Part shown: one piece after another, positions 43,740-57,101 of the stretch
Layout: every line of letters begins with the position of its first letter
How positions within the stretch are numbered: the stretch's first letter is position 1
NCBI GenBank assembly: GCA_023014335.1
Contig: JAECYW010000009.1
Coordinates: 1,736,001-1,800,000, forward strand
Source: Galerina marginata
Lineage: Eukaryota > Basidiomycota > Agaricomycetes > Agaricales > Galerinaceae
Direction of reading: 5' to 3'
Length of the DNA: 64,000 nt
Position numbers and translations under genes: made by a program
The notes under the pieces: model-generated
The model's database searches: none
Told to the model about the DNA's origin: nothing
The model's input: the letters and a program-made list of their open reading frames with translations, nothing else

Positions 43740-46700
43740 ATGGCCTCGACAAGCCGTCGTATTCTACCCCGTAATCCGTTGAAGTCGGTGAAAGCGAACT
43801 CCATAACCGACGACCAGCTAGCAAGAGATCTCGCCACGAAACTCACCATCAAGGATGTCAAAGGGAAGGCCAAGGCGGACGAAAATGAAACCCAGATGCT
43901 GGCCATGCGCTCAGTAAACGAGGCCTCGCAGGCCTTGACTGGCGTTGTGCAGTCAGGCTGGAAGAAGTCAACTCCGGAAACCTCAAAGACGACGCTGTCT
44001 ACTGTCAACTCATCGGCGTCGAAGGCATCAAAGCATCTTGCTGCCCTCAGGAAAAAGCGCCCAGGGGATTTGGATGTTGAACGGGCGGCTGCAAGTGTGT
44101 TGGGAAAGCTAGTGATTCTTGAAATGGTCAGTTGAGAGCAGCTATATGCTTCAATAGACTCATTGTTCTCTAGTTCGATTTAGCTGCCACTGCTCTTGCA
44201 GATATGCATCCTCGGCTTCTTCTTCTTTTGAATGTGACTGGAGAGCCAGCCAACCTTCTTTCCATACCCCAACCAACCCCTCCGCCTTCAAACCCTATCG
44301 TTCTAAATCTTATATCAACTTATCTCGTATACGCTCTCATCATCAAGGCCCAAGCAGAAAATGCAATAGAAGAATTCTCTAGCACGCTCTGCTCGCCAAC
44401 AATACGGTCTTTACTATCTTGGTTACCGATACTCTCTGCCCTACCCGCCAAACATACAGACTCCTTACTTACCCGCGCCTACACTGTTCTCAGCAAGTTA
44501 TGCTCATCTTCGTCGGCGGGCAAGCCAAAGGCTCCACCGCGTCCAGAGTCTATTTTTATTGTTCGGATGTACGCTTTGCGCTGCTTAGCCCATACAACGC
44601 CGGGGACCATTGAAGCAAATACCTTTTGGGATCAAGCGGCGAAGATTTCCAGCGGGTTTGTCAAGGCCACATCCCTGAAAGCGGAGGAACAAACCACAAG
44701 CATGGTGCTGAATGCATTTGCCGAACTCCTCCAAATTGCAGAACATAGGTCTGACCGAGAAACTTTTATCGCAGTGGGCGAAGTTGGGAGAGGGTTCCTG
44801 GCGTTCTGCGAGCATTGGATGGATCTGGCGAAGAGGGTAATGGCACTCAATTCATTTAGGCCTCTTGCTGATTGTACTGTAGGCCGGTGATATCTCAACG
44901 CTGCAAAAGATCGCTGTCTTCATGCGACAACCTTCGTCGTCGTCCAGTGCTTCTCCGCAACAGGAGACTCTTACGGTCGACCCCAACGCGCCACAGCAAA
45001 GATCTGTCCTGGAAGGCACGAAGGTCTGCAACGTTTTTGCTCAAGCGCTACTCATGCTAGAGAACCCCGGACAATCTGGAACAGGTATGTCACTTCATTG
45101 GGTACCGTATCGCTGGCTAACCCATTCAAAAGAGTTGCTTATATCGGTCCAAATGTGCACCCAACTCCTGAAGACGTCAACAACCCTTCATATCTTGCTA
45201 CGACCTCAACCGCCAGCGACGAGCAGACCGCGAGAAGAAGCCGAAGTATCGCGAATATCTACCAAAGTTGATCGCGCCTTCGAGAAATTGCGAAGGTCTG
45301 CACTCAAATTTATTGAATCAAGTCCAGTTTCTCCAGTGTCACCGGCGCCATCGTGCACCCTCGATACAGCTTTGCGAGAATTGCTTTTGGAATGTGTAAA
45401 TTGCATGCAATCACTCTTGGGGTCACTGGTAAAAAAAAAAACCCTTGCTACCACTTGGACATAGTCATCAATAACCTTCCCTCATTTCAGGAACTCAGCG
45501 CCCCCGCCACGCGAGATCTCTTAACTCGGTCAATTGATACCCTGTTCGTACTGTCTCGAACAATACTCAACGTCAACAACCCATCGACATTTGTACCAGC
45601 CTTTGAACACCTCAAGCAGGCAGTCACCAACCTCGACACCGTACCAACAGACAGGTTCCCGTTAACCCCCATTGATCGCACTGTGGATGTGGCAAATTAC
45701 ACCCGGTGCATTTCGGGAGCCTTTTATAATTTGGCAGGTTCTTTGTACCAGGCTCTGAGATACGGCAATGCTGTCCCCTTTCTCGTGGAATCGTGTGTGT
45801 TGGGTAGTAAAGCCCTCCGACTGCCCCGGCTGGAACAGGCAACGCCGAATGAAGCTCGCGAGAAGGAGTGGACGCAGCTGGAAGACCAATTGTTTCGTCG
45901 ATGGGAGCTGCTGGCAGTGTGCTATTCCAAGAACGGTGACCGTAAGGTGGGTCTCTATTTCATTCTCTCTCTCTCTCTCTCTCTACCTCTTGAGAGGTTA
46001 TGGATTGGCGCTAACATCATGAAAATTTCCAGAATGCATACGACGCTTTCAAGCAAGCAATCTACACCTTCCCTTTTGCTTCATCAGGGATCACGACCCA
46101 GAGCAACACCCTATCCCCCGACGTTCTCTTCGGACCTTCTTCCTCGTCTGCCGTGAAACAGCTCGTCACTCTAGTGGACAGGGTGTCCTACCTAGGTGCC
46201 TGCGAGCTTCTTCTGCCGCCTGAAGATGTTTCCCTGCTCTCAGCTTTCAAATCTCCGTCGCAGAATACCGACTATGGGATTAATCTCGGTATCCTGGACC
46301 CTTGTATAGCTGGAGCTCTTCTGGAGCGTCAGCTCGTCAGCTTGGAGCCGAGTCAGTGGAAAGGGGGTGTCCGCGGGATCTTCATCAAGTTGTTGAAAGA
46401 TGCCCTTCGTGTCTATGCGGATAACGACGATACAGCTTCAACCTCGATGCCTGTTAGAAGAGCGAGGACGTTTATTAGATGTATGGAGTTTGTTTATCGA
46501 GACCAGGAACAAGACTCGTGTTCGGCACTCGGTTTTGTAAATGTCGACGAAATTGGTGCAGAGATCGAAGCTCTTGGGACTAAAGAGGTTCGTCCTCCGT
46601 TTTATATATATTTGAACAGAGAAATTGATGCCATTTTATCAGCAGCTTGGTTGTGATGCTCACTTATCTCATTATATGCTCCAGTATCGAATATCAGGAC

Positions 46701-49700
46701 ACCTCTGGGTCGCCCTTCACGCCCACCGACGAGCGGATCCAAATCAACATTTGATCATGTCACAACACACAGAAGAAGCCTGCCGTCTGATGAAAGAGCT
46801 CCTGAACTATAAACCTGAAGGAAGCCCAAAAGCGGACCGGAAAATGTCGAGCCCAAAGGCCGTCAAGAAAGCTGCGTCACCCAAAGTCGGCAGGATAGTG
46901 TCTCCCAAGCAAACGAGGACGACGCGCCAGCGTGTACCTGCTGCACCAAGGAAGGCTGCACCTGCAAAATCTAAGGCGGCGCTCAATCCTGTGACACCGA
47001 AGGTTCGGACGCGGGCAGGTAGGCGAGGATTGGTGATTTTTAGTAAATGACGGCATCTGATTTTCAAGTTCTTAGTGCTCCAACCCGTATCGTTCAATGT
47101 CTCCCAGACGCCTCCTCGTCCGTCTACGGACGGTTCTTCAAATCTCAAGTCGAAGCTCGCATTCGATAATTTTGATAAATTCCTATCTCTACTGCGTACG
47201 TCGCCTTTCATTCGAGATGTCTACTAAATCTCACACTTATTTAAACAGAGCTATCCGCGCGTATTCTCGGATTTATACCGCTTATCCTACCCAAAGCTCG
47301 TCTACTTGAGGTAACAAGAAGACTAGCGCAACGGCATGTGGGATCCACGAGCGACGGTAATTAAACTTAAGATCAACTTGTCAGGGAAAGTGTGCTGAAA
47401 TTTTACAGGTTATGTCCTGGCGTCATTGGACCTCGCACACGAGTATGTCACCCTTGGAAAACTGAAAAGGGCGGCATCGATATTCAACCCTGCCCTTGAA
47501 GTCGTTCGCAGCGGTCAGGCGTCAGATGAAGTCGCGGTCCGTTTCCTTCTTCGTTTTGCCGAGTCCTTGGCTGCAGTTGAGGATGTACCTAAAAGGTTTT
47601 TGCTTTGTTGATTGAAAGGTGGCTTTGACTGATGTCTTGAAAACTGTAGTTCAAAGGTGTACCTTGAAGCTCTAGAGTTATCAAATCGACTGGACCTCGA
47701 GCAGAAGGGATCTTCCACCCAACATCGCATCTCTGCCCGAGCAAAGGTTCTCGAGATCGCAGCCATGGCATCACATGTCTTTGGCGTGGTACAATACACA
47801 AAGGTATAGAACTAGACTTCTACACTCGTGAATATTTACTGACGTGGAGTTTAGGCTGACATTTATGCCTCTCTCGAAGCTCATTTGCAGTCACTCCGCC
47901 TATGGAACAGGGCAGTTGATACATTAACTCGCCTCAGCCTACCTCCTCGGTCCCAAGAAGAATCAGATCCATTCGAAACGTCTAGCCTAAAAGCTGCCTT
48001 ACCCGGACTTGGTCCTTCGGCACAGGGGGCCTCCGAAGCTGTCAAAAAGCCAGACAAGCGCCGACCAATTGTGGATGGTTTGGAATGGAGAATCTCCGAG
48101 GGCCTTCTGTCGACGATGTTCGCCCTGACGCAGGCATACTACCTACGTGGCTCCGCCCGTGAGGCAGAATACTTTGCGCGGCAAGCAGCGGATCTCGCAG
48201 AGCAGCTGAACGCACCTGGCCTAGCCAGCCGTGCACTGGCGATGCAAGGCGAAGTGCAGTTACACATGGGCCAGCTGGAGGCAGCGCAAGCAAATTTGAC
48301 GAAGGCTGCCGCCCTACTGGGTGGCATTTCTGGATTGGAGAAAGTGGATATCCATCGGTTGAATGCGGAATGCAAATCACAAACTGCCGAAGAGGAAGAG
48401 GTGCACCAGATGTTCAACGAGTCTGTAACAATGCTTGAGGAACTTGATAAGGCATTCCGACAGTTTGATCATCTTGCCTTTGGGTACGAGTTTTACAATA
48501 ATAAATTATTGCACCTCACACACTCCTCTCTTTGTAGTCCTCGTAGGTCCTTGGGAACGTCGCCGAGTAACAAAGACCGCATGGAGATGCTTGCCCCAGA
48601 ATTGCTAGCATCTCTTCTTTCCCGTCAATGTGGGTGAATGGTGTATCTTGATAATGTTTTCTGTCTAATTCGAGGATAGTATGGCTGTTACGAGACGATG
48701 TAGGCGATGTCTTCAACTCAATCTTGGAGAAAGTTCTGTCGTTATCCTATTCGACTTGGAATAAGGTAGTTATGTTTCATGGACTCACTCAAAGTTCATT
48801 ATGACGAACTTTTCTTTAGGCCGAAGAAAACGCTTTGATGGGTAAACTAACACTGCACGGTGTTTATGGTCGCTTCAGAACCGACATGTTCCTGAGCTCT
48901 CTTACCGAGTCAAGTTCGTCGTTAATCCATATAATTCTCTTCCTTGTGTCAACTACTCATGATCTCTGACAGCAATTGCCGTGCCTATGGGAATGGGGAG
49001 CAAGGAACAGATCCGCCCAATCATTCCATCCCATGACGTTATTGACGCTTTGGCCAGTGCCGAAAAACTTTTCTGGGCGCATTTGAGCATGACAGCCGCC
49101 AATGGAAACGTGGTTAAAATCCGTGAAGCAGCAATCTCACTAGCTCTTATAGCTGCTTTCCGTACATCTCTTGGAGATAAGAGAAGCAATGGCCCGTCAG
49201 TGATATCGGCGCTCTTGGGTAAGGACACTCTACTTTAATTTTTAGAACAATGAAGTTAAAAATATTTCAGACTGCTCCGCTGCTCTTACCCTTCGCCGCG
49301 ATATGCTGGATGTCATTATCCACAAGTTCCCTACTCATCAACGTGAAGATTTACATTGGCCACTCCTCTCCGAAGATGGCACATCTATCCCTCGGACTAT
49401 CAATTTATCATTGACAAAGTTCGCCCTTAGCCCAGCGTCCGACTCTGACGATGAATTTGACTCTGACGAATCGGACGAAGTCATCCGATGCTATTGGCAT
49501 AGTATTCGCGCGAAATATCAGTCACAGGTCCTCAACCCTTCAACTCTGGGTACCTCTGAAACTGTCGGTCTCCCTGACACCTGGGTAGTCATCAATATCA
49601 CTATCAGTGCCGACAAAAGCACAATGTTTGTCTCCAGACAAGAAGGTGGTCTAAAGCCAAAAGAGCCTCTAATCTTTTGCATTCCTTTGAAGGGCCGGAG

Positions 49701-51260
49701 GGACCATGGCGGCACGGATGATGGGGACCACCTTACGTTCGACGGTGCAATTGCAGAACTGCAAGATATCGTACGCTCCAGCGATGAGTGCACCAAAGCC
49801 GCCATCAATATCAAGGCTGATGACGAAGAAGCCCGGTCGAACTGGTGGAAACAGCGAGGCCATCTTGACATTAGGATGCGCGAGCTCCTTGAGAACATCG
49901 AATATTGCTGGTTAGGCGCATTTAAAGTGAGTCACTCACTACCTCTGTAAATCCCGCCATCCCAACAACTTTCCCCGAAGACGATTCTAAACCCTCGATC
50001 GGATGCAAATCCAGAAACAATATCGGAACTCCGATTTCAATTCGAAAAGGTTTTTCTTCGCAGTTTGCACGTCAAGGACAAAAAAACCAAGACCAAGCCC
50101 TCGTCTCATAAGAAAAACTCTTCGCAGGCCCAGACAACCTCTCCTAGTCATTTTACTCTCGACGACACTATCATGGAGTGTTTCTCTACGTTATCCTCGA
50201 AGTGTCGCGACGAGGAGCTTGAGGATCTCATCTATTTCATCTTGGACCTGTATCAATTCCATGGTGTACCAGTCGCAATCGCAGAAGTCGATATCGACCA
50301 GGTCGTTGTCGATATTCGAACACTTCTAGAAGAATATGCGGCAAAAACTTTCAAGCAAAACAAGACTCCTGATTCCTCCACGAAGGCTCTGGATGAGCAC
50401 ATATTCTTAGTATTGGACAAAAATGTTCAGGGCCTTCCTTGGGAGAGCATGCCTGTTCTACGGGGAAGAAGTGTCAGTCGCATTCCTGGAATTCAATTCC
50501 TGCATGATAGACTCGCTTTCGCGAAGCTCAAACGAGAATCCGCTGGCCATCCATATAAACCACAGGACGGAGCCAATGTTGATGCCAGGAAGGGATTTTA
50601 TGTCCTCAACCCAAGCGGAGACTTAGGCCGGACTGAGGAGCGATTCCGCGACTGGGCTAACGACATGAAAACAGCCGGATGGGATGGAGTAATTGGACAA
50701 CAAGTAAGCGAACAGCAATTCGTCAACGCTCTCAAGTCCCAAGACCTCGTCGTGTACGTGATACTCTCGTGCGATTATGAATTAGAACTTGATGCATTAA
50801 TGTTCTAGGTATTTTGGCCATGGGGGTGGGGAGCAGTATGTACGCTCACATAGGATCCGAAGTCTTCCTACCTGTGCGGCCACAATGCTTTGGGGGTGTT
50901 CCTCAGGCGCCTTGCGTGACATGGGTGATTTTGATAGGACCGGAACACCTTACAGCTACATGTTGGCTGGATGGTACGGTTACGTTGTCCTCGCCCACGA
51001 AACCAATGCTTACTTTTTGTCTTAGCCCTACCCTAGTTGCCAATTTATGGGATGTAACGGACAAGGACATCGACAAGATCTCTCAGTCCGTTTTCGACAA
51101 ACTTGGCTTGACAGGGAAGTGTCTAAATCGGTCAGAAGAGGGGCGTCCAAGAGTTCCTACTTCCATTGTTGCTGCGGTATCACAATCTCGAGACTCGTGT
51201 AAACTAAAATACCTAACGGGTGCGGCACCTGTTGTATATGGCATACCTTTCTACATTTAA
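43740..51260 (+). CDS. ESP1: Separase (cohesin-cleaving cysteine protease)
   Basis: A 7.5-kb multi-exon gene. Separase cleaves the Scc1 cohesin subunit at anaphase. The long N-terminal part (about 43740-49900) is a helical-repeat region with a lysine/proline-rich basic stretch (near 46840-47010, SPK repeats). The C-terminal protease domain is clear: LPWESMPVLRGRSVSRIPG, GFYVLNPSGDLGRTEERF, the catalytic-histidine motif YFGHGGGEQYV, the catalytic-cysteine motif TMLWGCSSGAL, then VANLWDVTDKDIDK. The histidine exon is joined across an intron near 50757-50810. The start at ATG 43740 follows from the long first exon (MASTSRRILPRNPLK); exon borders in the N-terminal half are approximate because that half is poorly conserved. 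A (CT)n run lies in one intron near 45963. Confidence 0.93.
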
Positions 51261-52189
51261 TTTCGGGAGGATCTAACTATAATTTATTGTGTAACTGCAT
51301 TGTAGAATCTACTTTCAAGGACATGGGAAATGTACGGTGTAGAAGGCGTGCTGCAGATGGCATGATTTTAAGCTTCAAGCTAACGGCAATGTCTATTCAA
51401 TGCCTGCAATTGACGACTAACAGAAAGGTTGGCTTACTCAGGGTAGGCCGAAGATTTCAACATACTAATCCTGCAGTAAATTAGCGGTTCTTATTCCTGA
51501 CCTTAGAGCCAGATGTCAGCCTTGACTCATACTCGAAGTAACCCGACATGCTTATTACAAACCATAAATGCGGATACAAGAGGATGCAATTGCGCGCCTA
51601 TGGGCCGTTTGGCCCATAGATCATCGCGACCTACGACAAGAAATATCGGGTGGCCTTCGGCAAGAGGGGTAATATTCAACGCTCGACTAAAATAGCATTT
51701 CAGACTCCTTTCCCGTTCAAGGAAAGAGAAAACTGCCAGTTATTTAATACGTGGTTGGCTGAAGAGAACATGCACCGTCTGACTGGGACGAAATTAGCGG
51801 AGTTTACCTATCCACTACTTTGACAGAGGTGGAAATTCGGCGGAAGAAACTAAAGATACGGGAGAACAACACGAGCGCCTAAATGTTTGCCAGCCCCGTT
51901 CGCAATAATATCGCCGTGCAGCGCTTTTTCTTTCACAAAACTACCCATCTTGACAGAAGGTACTCGTTTCTGAATCTTTAAACACTCTATGATACAGGTG
52001 CATGTGAGTGGGAGGAACGAGTGACAGTAACACAACTTTATTCAATTTGAAATGGACAAGCGCCAGCGCTTCGACTTCTAGGCTTCGCAAGAATTCAAGC
52101 AGAAATGAACCTACGCGGAACAAAATCCTTCTTGTCCCATAGCACTATAAGAGCGTGCTTCAGAACGGCTGCCACTTCGTACCAACGAA
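51261..52189. other. Intergenic, no gene supported
   Basis: 929 bp. Small frames occur on both strands (for example 51850-52035 minus, with the stretch GSFVKEKALHGDIIANG) but without motif or homologous neighbour. The right end must carry the exonuclease promoter. Confidence 0.4.
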
Positions 52190-52967
52190 ATGGCCCCAAT
52201 TGTTACCCTAGTTAACGACACCACCACCCTCAGCAAATGCCTTGCTGACATAGCATTGCCCTCTGTAACCAGACTTGCTATTGACCTCGAAGGAGTCGAA
52301 TTATGTCGTCATGGACGGATCGCACTACTACAAAATTTTGCCGACACCTCGGATACAATTTGGCTGGTCGATATTACGGTCATGGGCAGCATGGCCTTCA
52401 GTCACAAGGACGACGACGGTCGCAGCTTGAAAGATATTCTTCAAAGCGATAGCACCAAACCGTACTATGTCCTTTGTCATTTGTGCTGACGTCTCTGGGC
52501 AGGTCTTCTACGATGTGCGCAACGACGCCGACGCCTTGTTCAATCTTTACGCCATCGAGTTGGAGAACACCTACGACCTCCAACTTTTAGAAGTGGCAGC
52601 CAGGCGCTCGTCTAAAATCCGGGTCAGGTTCGTCAGCGGCCTCGAAAAAACCATCGACACTTATCTCTGCCCTCCTTCGGAGTGGAAACGAATTAAGGAT
52701 GCCGGTGCTTTACTTTTTGCTCCAGAGAAGGGCGGCTCCTACGAGGTCTTTGAGAGCCGTCCGCTCGACGAACGAATTCAAGCTTATGCCGCGCAAGATG
52801 TCGCACTCCTCTTCGACCTCCAGTCTGTTTTAGAAAGCAGGATTGGATGTGCCGGCGAGGATTGGAAGAGGAGGGTTCTCGGTGCTTCTGCGTCTAGAGT
52901 AGCCGAAGCGCACAGCCGATTCTACAGCGGGCATGGCCAACACCGCGCAGTGGCACCATCTTTCTGA
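52190..52967 (+). CDS. 3'-5' exonuclease domain protein (DEDDy, RNase H-like)
   Basis: Two exons (52190-52468 and 52503-52967), joined across a 34-bp GT...AG intron, give 247 residues. It has the three Exo motifs of DnaQ-like 3'-5' exonucleases: TRLAIDLEGVELCRHG (Exo I, Asp and Glu), VFYDVRNDADALF (Exo II, Asp) and YAAQDVALLFDL (Exo III, Tyr and Asp, DEDDy type). It resembles EXD1 and the exonuclease domain of WRN, without any helicase domain. Such single-domain fungal proteins probably trim RNA or DNA ends; the substrate is unknown. The intron is very short, but removing it restores KPYYVFYDVRND. Confidence 0.87.
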
Positions 52968-53814
52968 CGTCATTCTGAAGGGCAATGAAAGTATTTGTTG
53001 GAAAAGGAGCCTGTTTAGTGCAGACACTTGAAGAAGTTCTAGAGTAGATTTATTCCAATCAATGATTCGGTTGCAGTGTTGCACAGCGAAGTTCATCATC
53101 ACTTGCCTCAGTCGCTTATTTGGCGCCCGGCATGTGCCGGATACCCAGTTTTCCCACAGTAGGCACCCTTGGCCTGTCCTCAGCATCGACCTCTGTTTGA
53201 CCTGTCGCGATGTGACCGTCCTTTCAGAAGAAACCAGTACTGGAGGTTCGGAGAATCGCTTCTTACCTGGAAAAGGGTGAGTCAAATGGATCAAAGTAAG
53301 TATATTACCTTCTCTTGCACCCTGGGTGCACATCTGTCTGACCATCTTTACTTCCTACACAGGTAAATGCTTCAATTACCATCGAGGTACGCCTTCAAGA
53401 ATCTGGGCACGTCCAAACCCAGTGGAAACCATCTACATGCCAGCGTACATGTAACTTCTCGAAGAGAACTACGACGTTTTAAGTTAATTTCTTTTTCAAC
53501 CGTCAATGGTCTCTGCCTCTGCAAATCAAAATAACTTGATCTTAAGAAATCCCCTTTCTTTAAGCCATGTTTAAAGGTGAGCTGTTGGATACAGACGTCT
53601 TGACGCCAGGATATCTCCAACGAATTGCTGCTCTCCTACCCAGGAAACTCAACCCGGGTAAACTATATACCCTTCCGTCTCCAATCCCAACTTATGACCC
53701 TCGTTTCACGGCATGTCATCTGAGCTTGGGTATTCTCTAGCTTCTACTTTTCCCAGCGTCCGATAAACGTCCTTCAGAGCGATCTTTTGTTATACTACCA
53801 CGACCAAGCTTTCT
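52968..53814. other. Intergenic, no gene supported
   Basis: 847 bp between exonuclease and P450. Open frames on both strands at 53062-53345 overlap each other and show no motif. The right part holds the P450 promoter. Confidence 0.4.
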
Positions 53815-56236
53815 ATGGGCCAATTACTAACCCATCCTTTGACAGCGATTTTTGTTGCATACTTGCTATACTACCTTTTGAAATGGTATCGGATCCGGAA
53901 ATTGATGCCCCCGGGTCCATTGGGCCTTCCGTGGATAGGGAACAAGTATCAACTACCTGCTATCAAGCCATGGAAGAAGTTTGCTGAGTGGAATAGAGAT
54001 TACGGTACGTCGAGGCCTCGATTGAAGCGCCTTATTGAGTATTGAATGCTTGTCATCAGGTCCTGTAACTTCTATCTTCTTGGGCTCAACGCCTGTGATA
54101 GGTATGTACGATGCATACTTCATCAAGTAAGCGGAGAGGCTCAGCTTTATTTCACGCAGTACTCGGAACTGCACAACCAGCTTGGGATTTACTTGAGAAA
54201 CGTTCCGACATATACTCAAGTCGTCCAAGGTTTATCGTCGCGTGAGAATAGGTTTATTGAGACCCTTGTGGTCAAAACTAATCTTATCAAAGAGGCGAGA
54301 TTCTGTCGGAAAACAAACGTGGATTGATGCTTCCCAACAATGAAGCTTGGAGAAAGTGGCGCAAGGTAGCTCATATTAATCTCCAATGATTGCTGGTAAC
54401 AAATCAGTATTAGGTTCTCCACTCGGGCTTTCATTCCAGACAAGCAGAAACATATAATGACATTCAGTCTATCGAATCAAAGGTTGTGATGAAACAGATT
54501 CTTGATGACCCCGGAAACTATGAACGCCATCTCCAAAGGTTCGCATCTGACCTGATTTGCAGAAATATGCTATGGAACTGAGGCAACCGTAGGTTTGCAG
54601 CGAGCGTTGCAGTCTCTGTTACATATGGTAGGCGCATCAACAGCGTCGATGAGTGGATCGTAAAAGAAAACATGGATGCAGTGGACTGTATGTTGGCTCC
54701 TTCTCAACATATGCTTGCACTCACATTTGTTAGATCTCGTAAGGTTGGTATAACCTTCGTTCTGTTCCTGAGAGTTTCACCTTCCTTATCGCCCCGTTTC
54801 CATCAGCACAAAGTAAGTGAATTATGCACCTCGAAGCTATATACTGACCCACCTTACCCCAGCATTCCTGGAAAATATCTCGTGGAATCTTGGCCATGGC
54901 TTTTAAAACTTCCTGTATGTTAACCATTTTTACTTTCGACGCCAAGGCTCACCAAGGATCAGCGTACTCTACAATGGTTCCGCCGCGAGCCCGAGTCGCG
55001 TAAGGCGCGCGACATCCATTTCCTCATGCATCTCTTCAACGACGTCAAAACGAGAATGCAAAGTGGGACTATTCGGGATTGCTTGACCGCTCAATCAATA
55101 ACCAACATCAAGCAACTTGGCATGGAAGAGGTAGACCTTGCGTATGCGGTTTCCAGTCCTTTTGGGGCTGGGATTGAGACGGTGAGCGTGGCTTGACTTT
55201 CTCTTTACGAATAACTCTAATATGCTTAATCATGAAGACCGCAGGTACCGCCACCTCGTTTATTTGTTGGTGGCATTCGCTATCCATCATGAACTTTGAC
55301 GCTGACATCGCACAGTGGCAATGCTGCACTATCCAGAGGTCCAGAAGAAAGCTCAAGCAGAACTGGACGCGACAATCGGTCAAGATCGCATGCCTGACTA
55401 CGAGGACAAGGAAGCTTTACCCTATATCCAAGCAGTCATCAAGGAGACGCTTCGGTAAGATGCATTTACTCTCGCCCAGCTTTGAGCCGCTAAGCTGATT
55501 TACAATGTGGATAGTTGGCGACCAGTAGCGATTCTTGGTGGATCGCCCCATGCTGTTACGGCGGACGATGTTTACAATGGAATGCAAGTTGGTTGTAAAA
55601 TGGGTTGAACCGGGTCGTTGACTGATATGGAACAGGTTCATTCCGAAAGGATCGACTGTCTTTGCGAATTTCTAGTATGTCTCTTTGTGGTCCAGTTGAT
55701 ATCCTCGAGCAGCCCTAATTTTTTTCCGTTGAAGTGGGATCATGAAAGATCCCGGTATGGCAATTGCATCGTCCTGATATTTCACCGTCATCTAACAGTT
55801 TATCCATTGCACTTCAGAAATGTTCCCAGAACCAGAAACATTCCGACCAGAGAGGTTCCTGGAGACAACCAACCCGCGCCTGAAGCAATTTGACCTTCCA
55901 TTCGGATTTGGCAGGAGAGCCTGTCCCGGCATGCATCTCGCGCTTAATTCGTTGTTTATCAACATCTCGCGGATCCTATGGGCGTTTGACATTAAACCTG
56001 CATTGGATGAAGATGGGAGGGGGGTCATACCGGGTACGTGGACTTGTTCAAGGTTGTTTAAAATACTGGTTTTAATTTATAATAAAATTGTAGATTCAAC
56101 GAATTACACCAACGGATTTAATTCAAGGCCTGTTAGCTTTGACTGTCGATTGATACCTCGAAGTGCGAAGGTCAAGACTTGTATTGAGACAGAGTGGGAG
56201 GTGACGAAGTCTCGTTTGGATCAATGGCAAGATTGA
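53815..56236 (+). CDS. Cytochrome P450 monooxygenase
   Basis: A gene with a dozen or more introns. It starts with a membrane anchor ([20 protein letters not shown]) and the proline hinge [17 protein letters not shown]. Then come the C helix WRKWRK, the I helix [16 protein letters not shown] (oxygen-binding region), the K helix KETLR, the PERF region ([12 protein letters not shown]) and the heme-binding loop [11 protein letters not shown] with the cysteine ligand. The C-terminus is [16 protein letters not shown]...LDQWQD. These oxidise lipophilic substrates at the ER; the closest described type is the O-methylsterigmatocystin-oxidoreductase-like agaric group, whose substrates are unknown. One intron (55584-55635) begins with GCAAGT. 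The region around 54673-54860 seems to contain very short exons and is the least certain part. No stop or frameshift was found in the rebuilt frame. Confidence 0.9.
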
Positions 56237-56371
56237 TGGCTATTGCATAGGTGGTCTTAGTGTAAGATATTTCGTGCTGAAGTGATGTTACAATGCAGAA
56301 GCAGACCATAAAGAAACAAACATACACCAAAGACTGAAACCGCGGCTTGAAGACTGGGTCGTTCTCTTGCC

Positions 56372-57101
56372 TCAATCACCTCTCTCTAAGAACCCTACAC
56401 CACCGGCGCGCAGTTTCCCAAGGAAACTTTCGTACCACCTTTGTATCACGCTCAGAGGAATCGCCATATCCTGGTTCAAAGGGCCTCCGCTCGAGAAGCC
56501 GGAGATATAATTAAACAAATGCTTGACGATGCGCTCGGCCAATATTGTTGGATCTCGGGTAAGATCTGAACCTGGTGCGGCCACTGCAGCAGGGAGAGCC
56601 TGTAATTGCGACTGAATTTGGGAAAGCGGTTCGATGGAAAGTCCGAGGATTGCTGTGACATCTTGTTGACCGCCAAAATCGGAAGAGGAGACCGATGAAA
56701 ACTTGTTCTGTGCTGTTGAGCCGGTTGTGCCAGAGAACGAGCCTCTGAGACGAAATATGGCTGAGGGTTTGTCGTTGGAGAGCCTGAATGGAACGATGAG
56801 TGAATAGTCAGAAATGAGTAACAAGGAGACGGCATGATTACTTACATTCCTAGTAGTTGGAAACCTTTTCCAGGCCAAAAGAAGTGCACGGCTGCTCCGA
56901 ATCCCTCAGGAAATGGCACTGCGAACGCGATGTCAGTGCCAGGGACGAGCGGGATAAGATAGGCGACGAACCCGTTCCAAGCAGAAATACACATACGTGG
57001 TTGATGGTGCTCGCGTTCGGCAGCTCGAAGTAAGCATGCGTATCGTCGACTTGGATGAGATTCGTCTGGAGAAGACGTCCGGCAACGCAGCAGCCAAACA
57101 T
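56372..57101 (-). CDS. Hikeshi/OPI10 family protein
   Basis: Three exons (56972-57101, 56846-56918, 56372-56783) give 204 residues. The N-terminus MFGCCVAGRLLQTNLIQV, then the hallmark segments NASTINHVCVFLLGT, VPFPEGFGAAVHFFWPGKG and FQLLGMLSNDKPSAIFRLRG, identify the Hikeshi (human HIKESHI/C11orf73, yeast OPI10) family. Human Hikeshi carries Hsp70 into the nucleus during heat stress; yeast Opi10 is linked to inositol regulation. The C-terminal helix VIQRWYESFLGKL is also family-typical. The splice at 56972 (donor GTTCGT) was chosen because it joins LLGT directly to VPFPEGF. Complete, normal length. It converges with the P450, 135 bp between stop codons. Confidence 0.92.

Noticed and set aside
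45960..45985. (CT)n microsatellite
   Set aside because: Lies in an intron of separase as a simple repeat; no functional signal seen.
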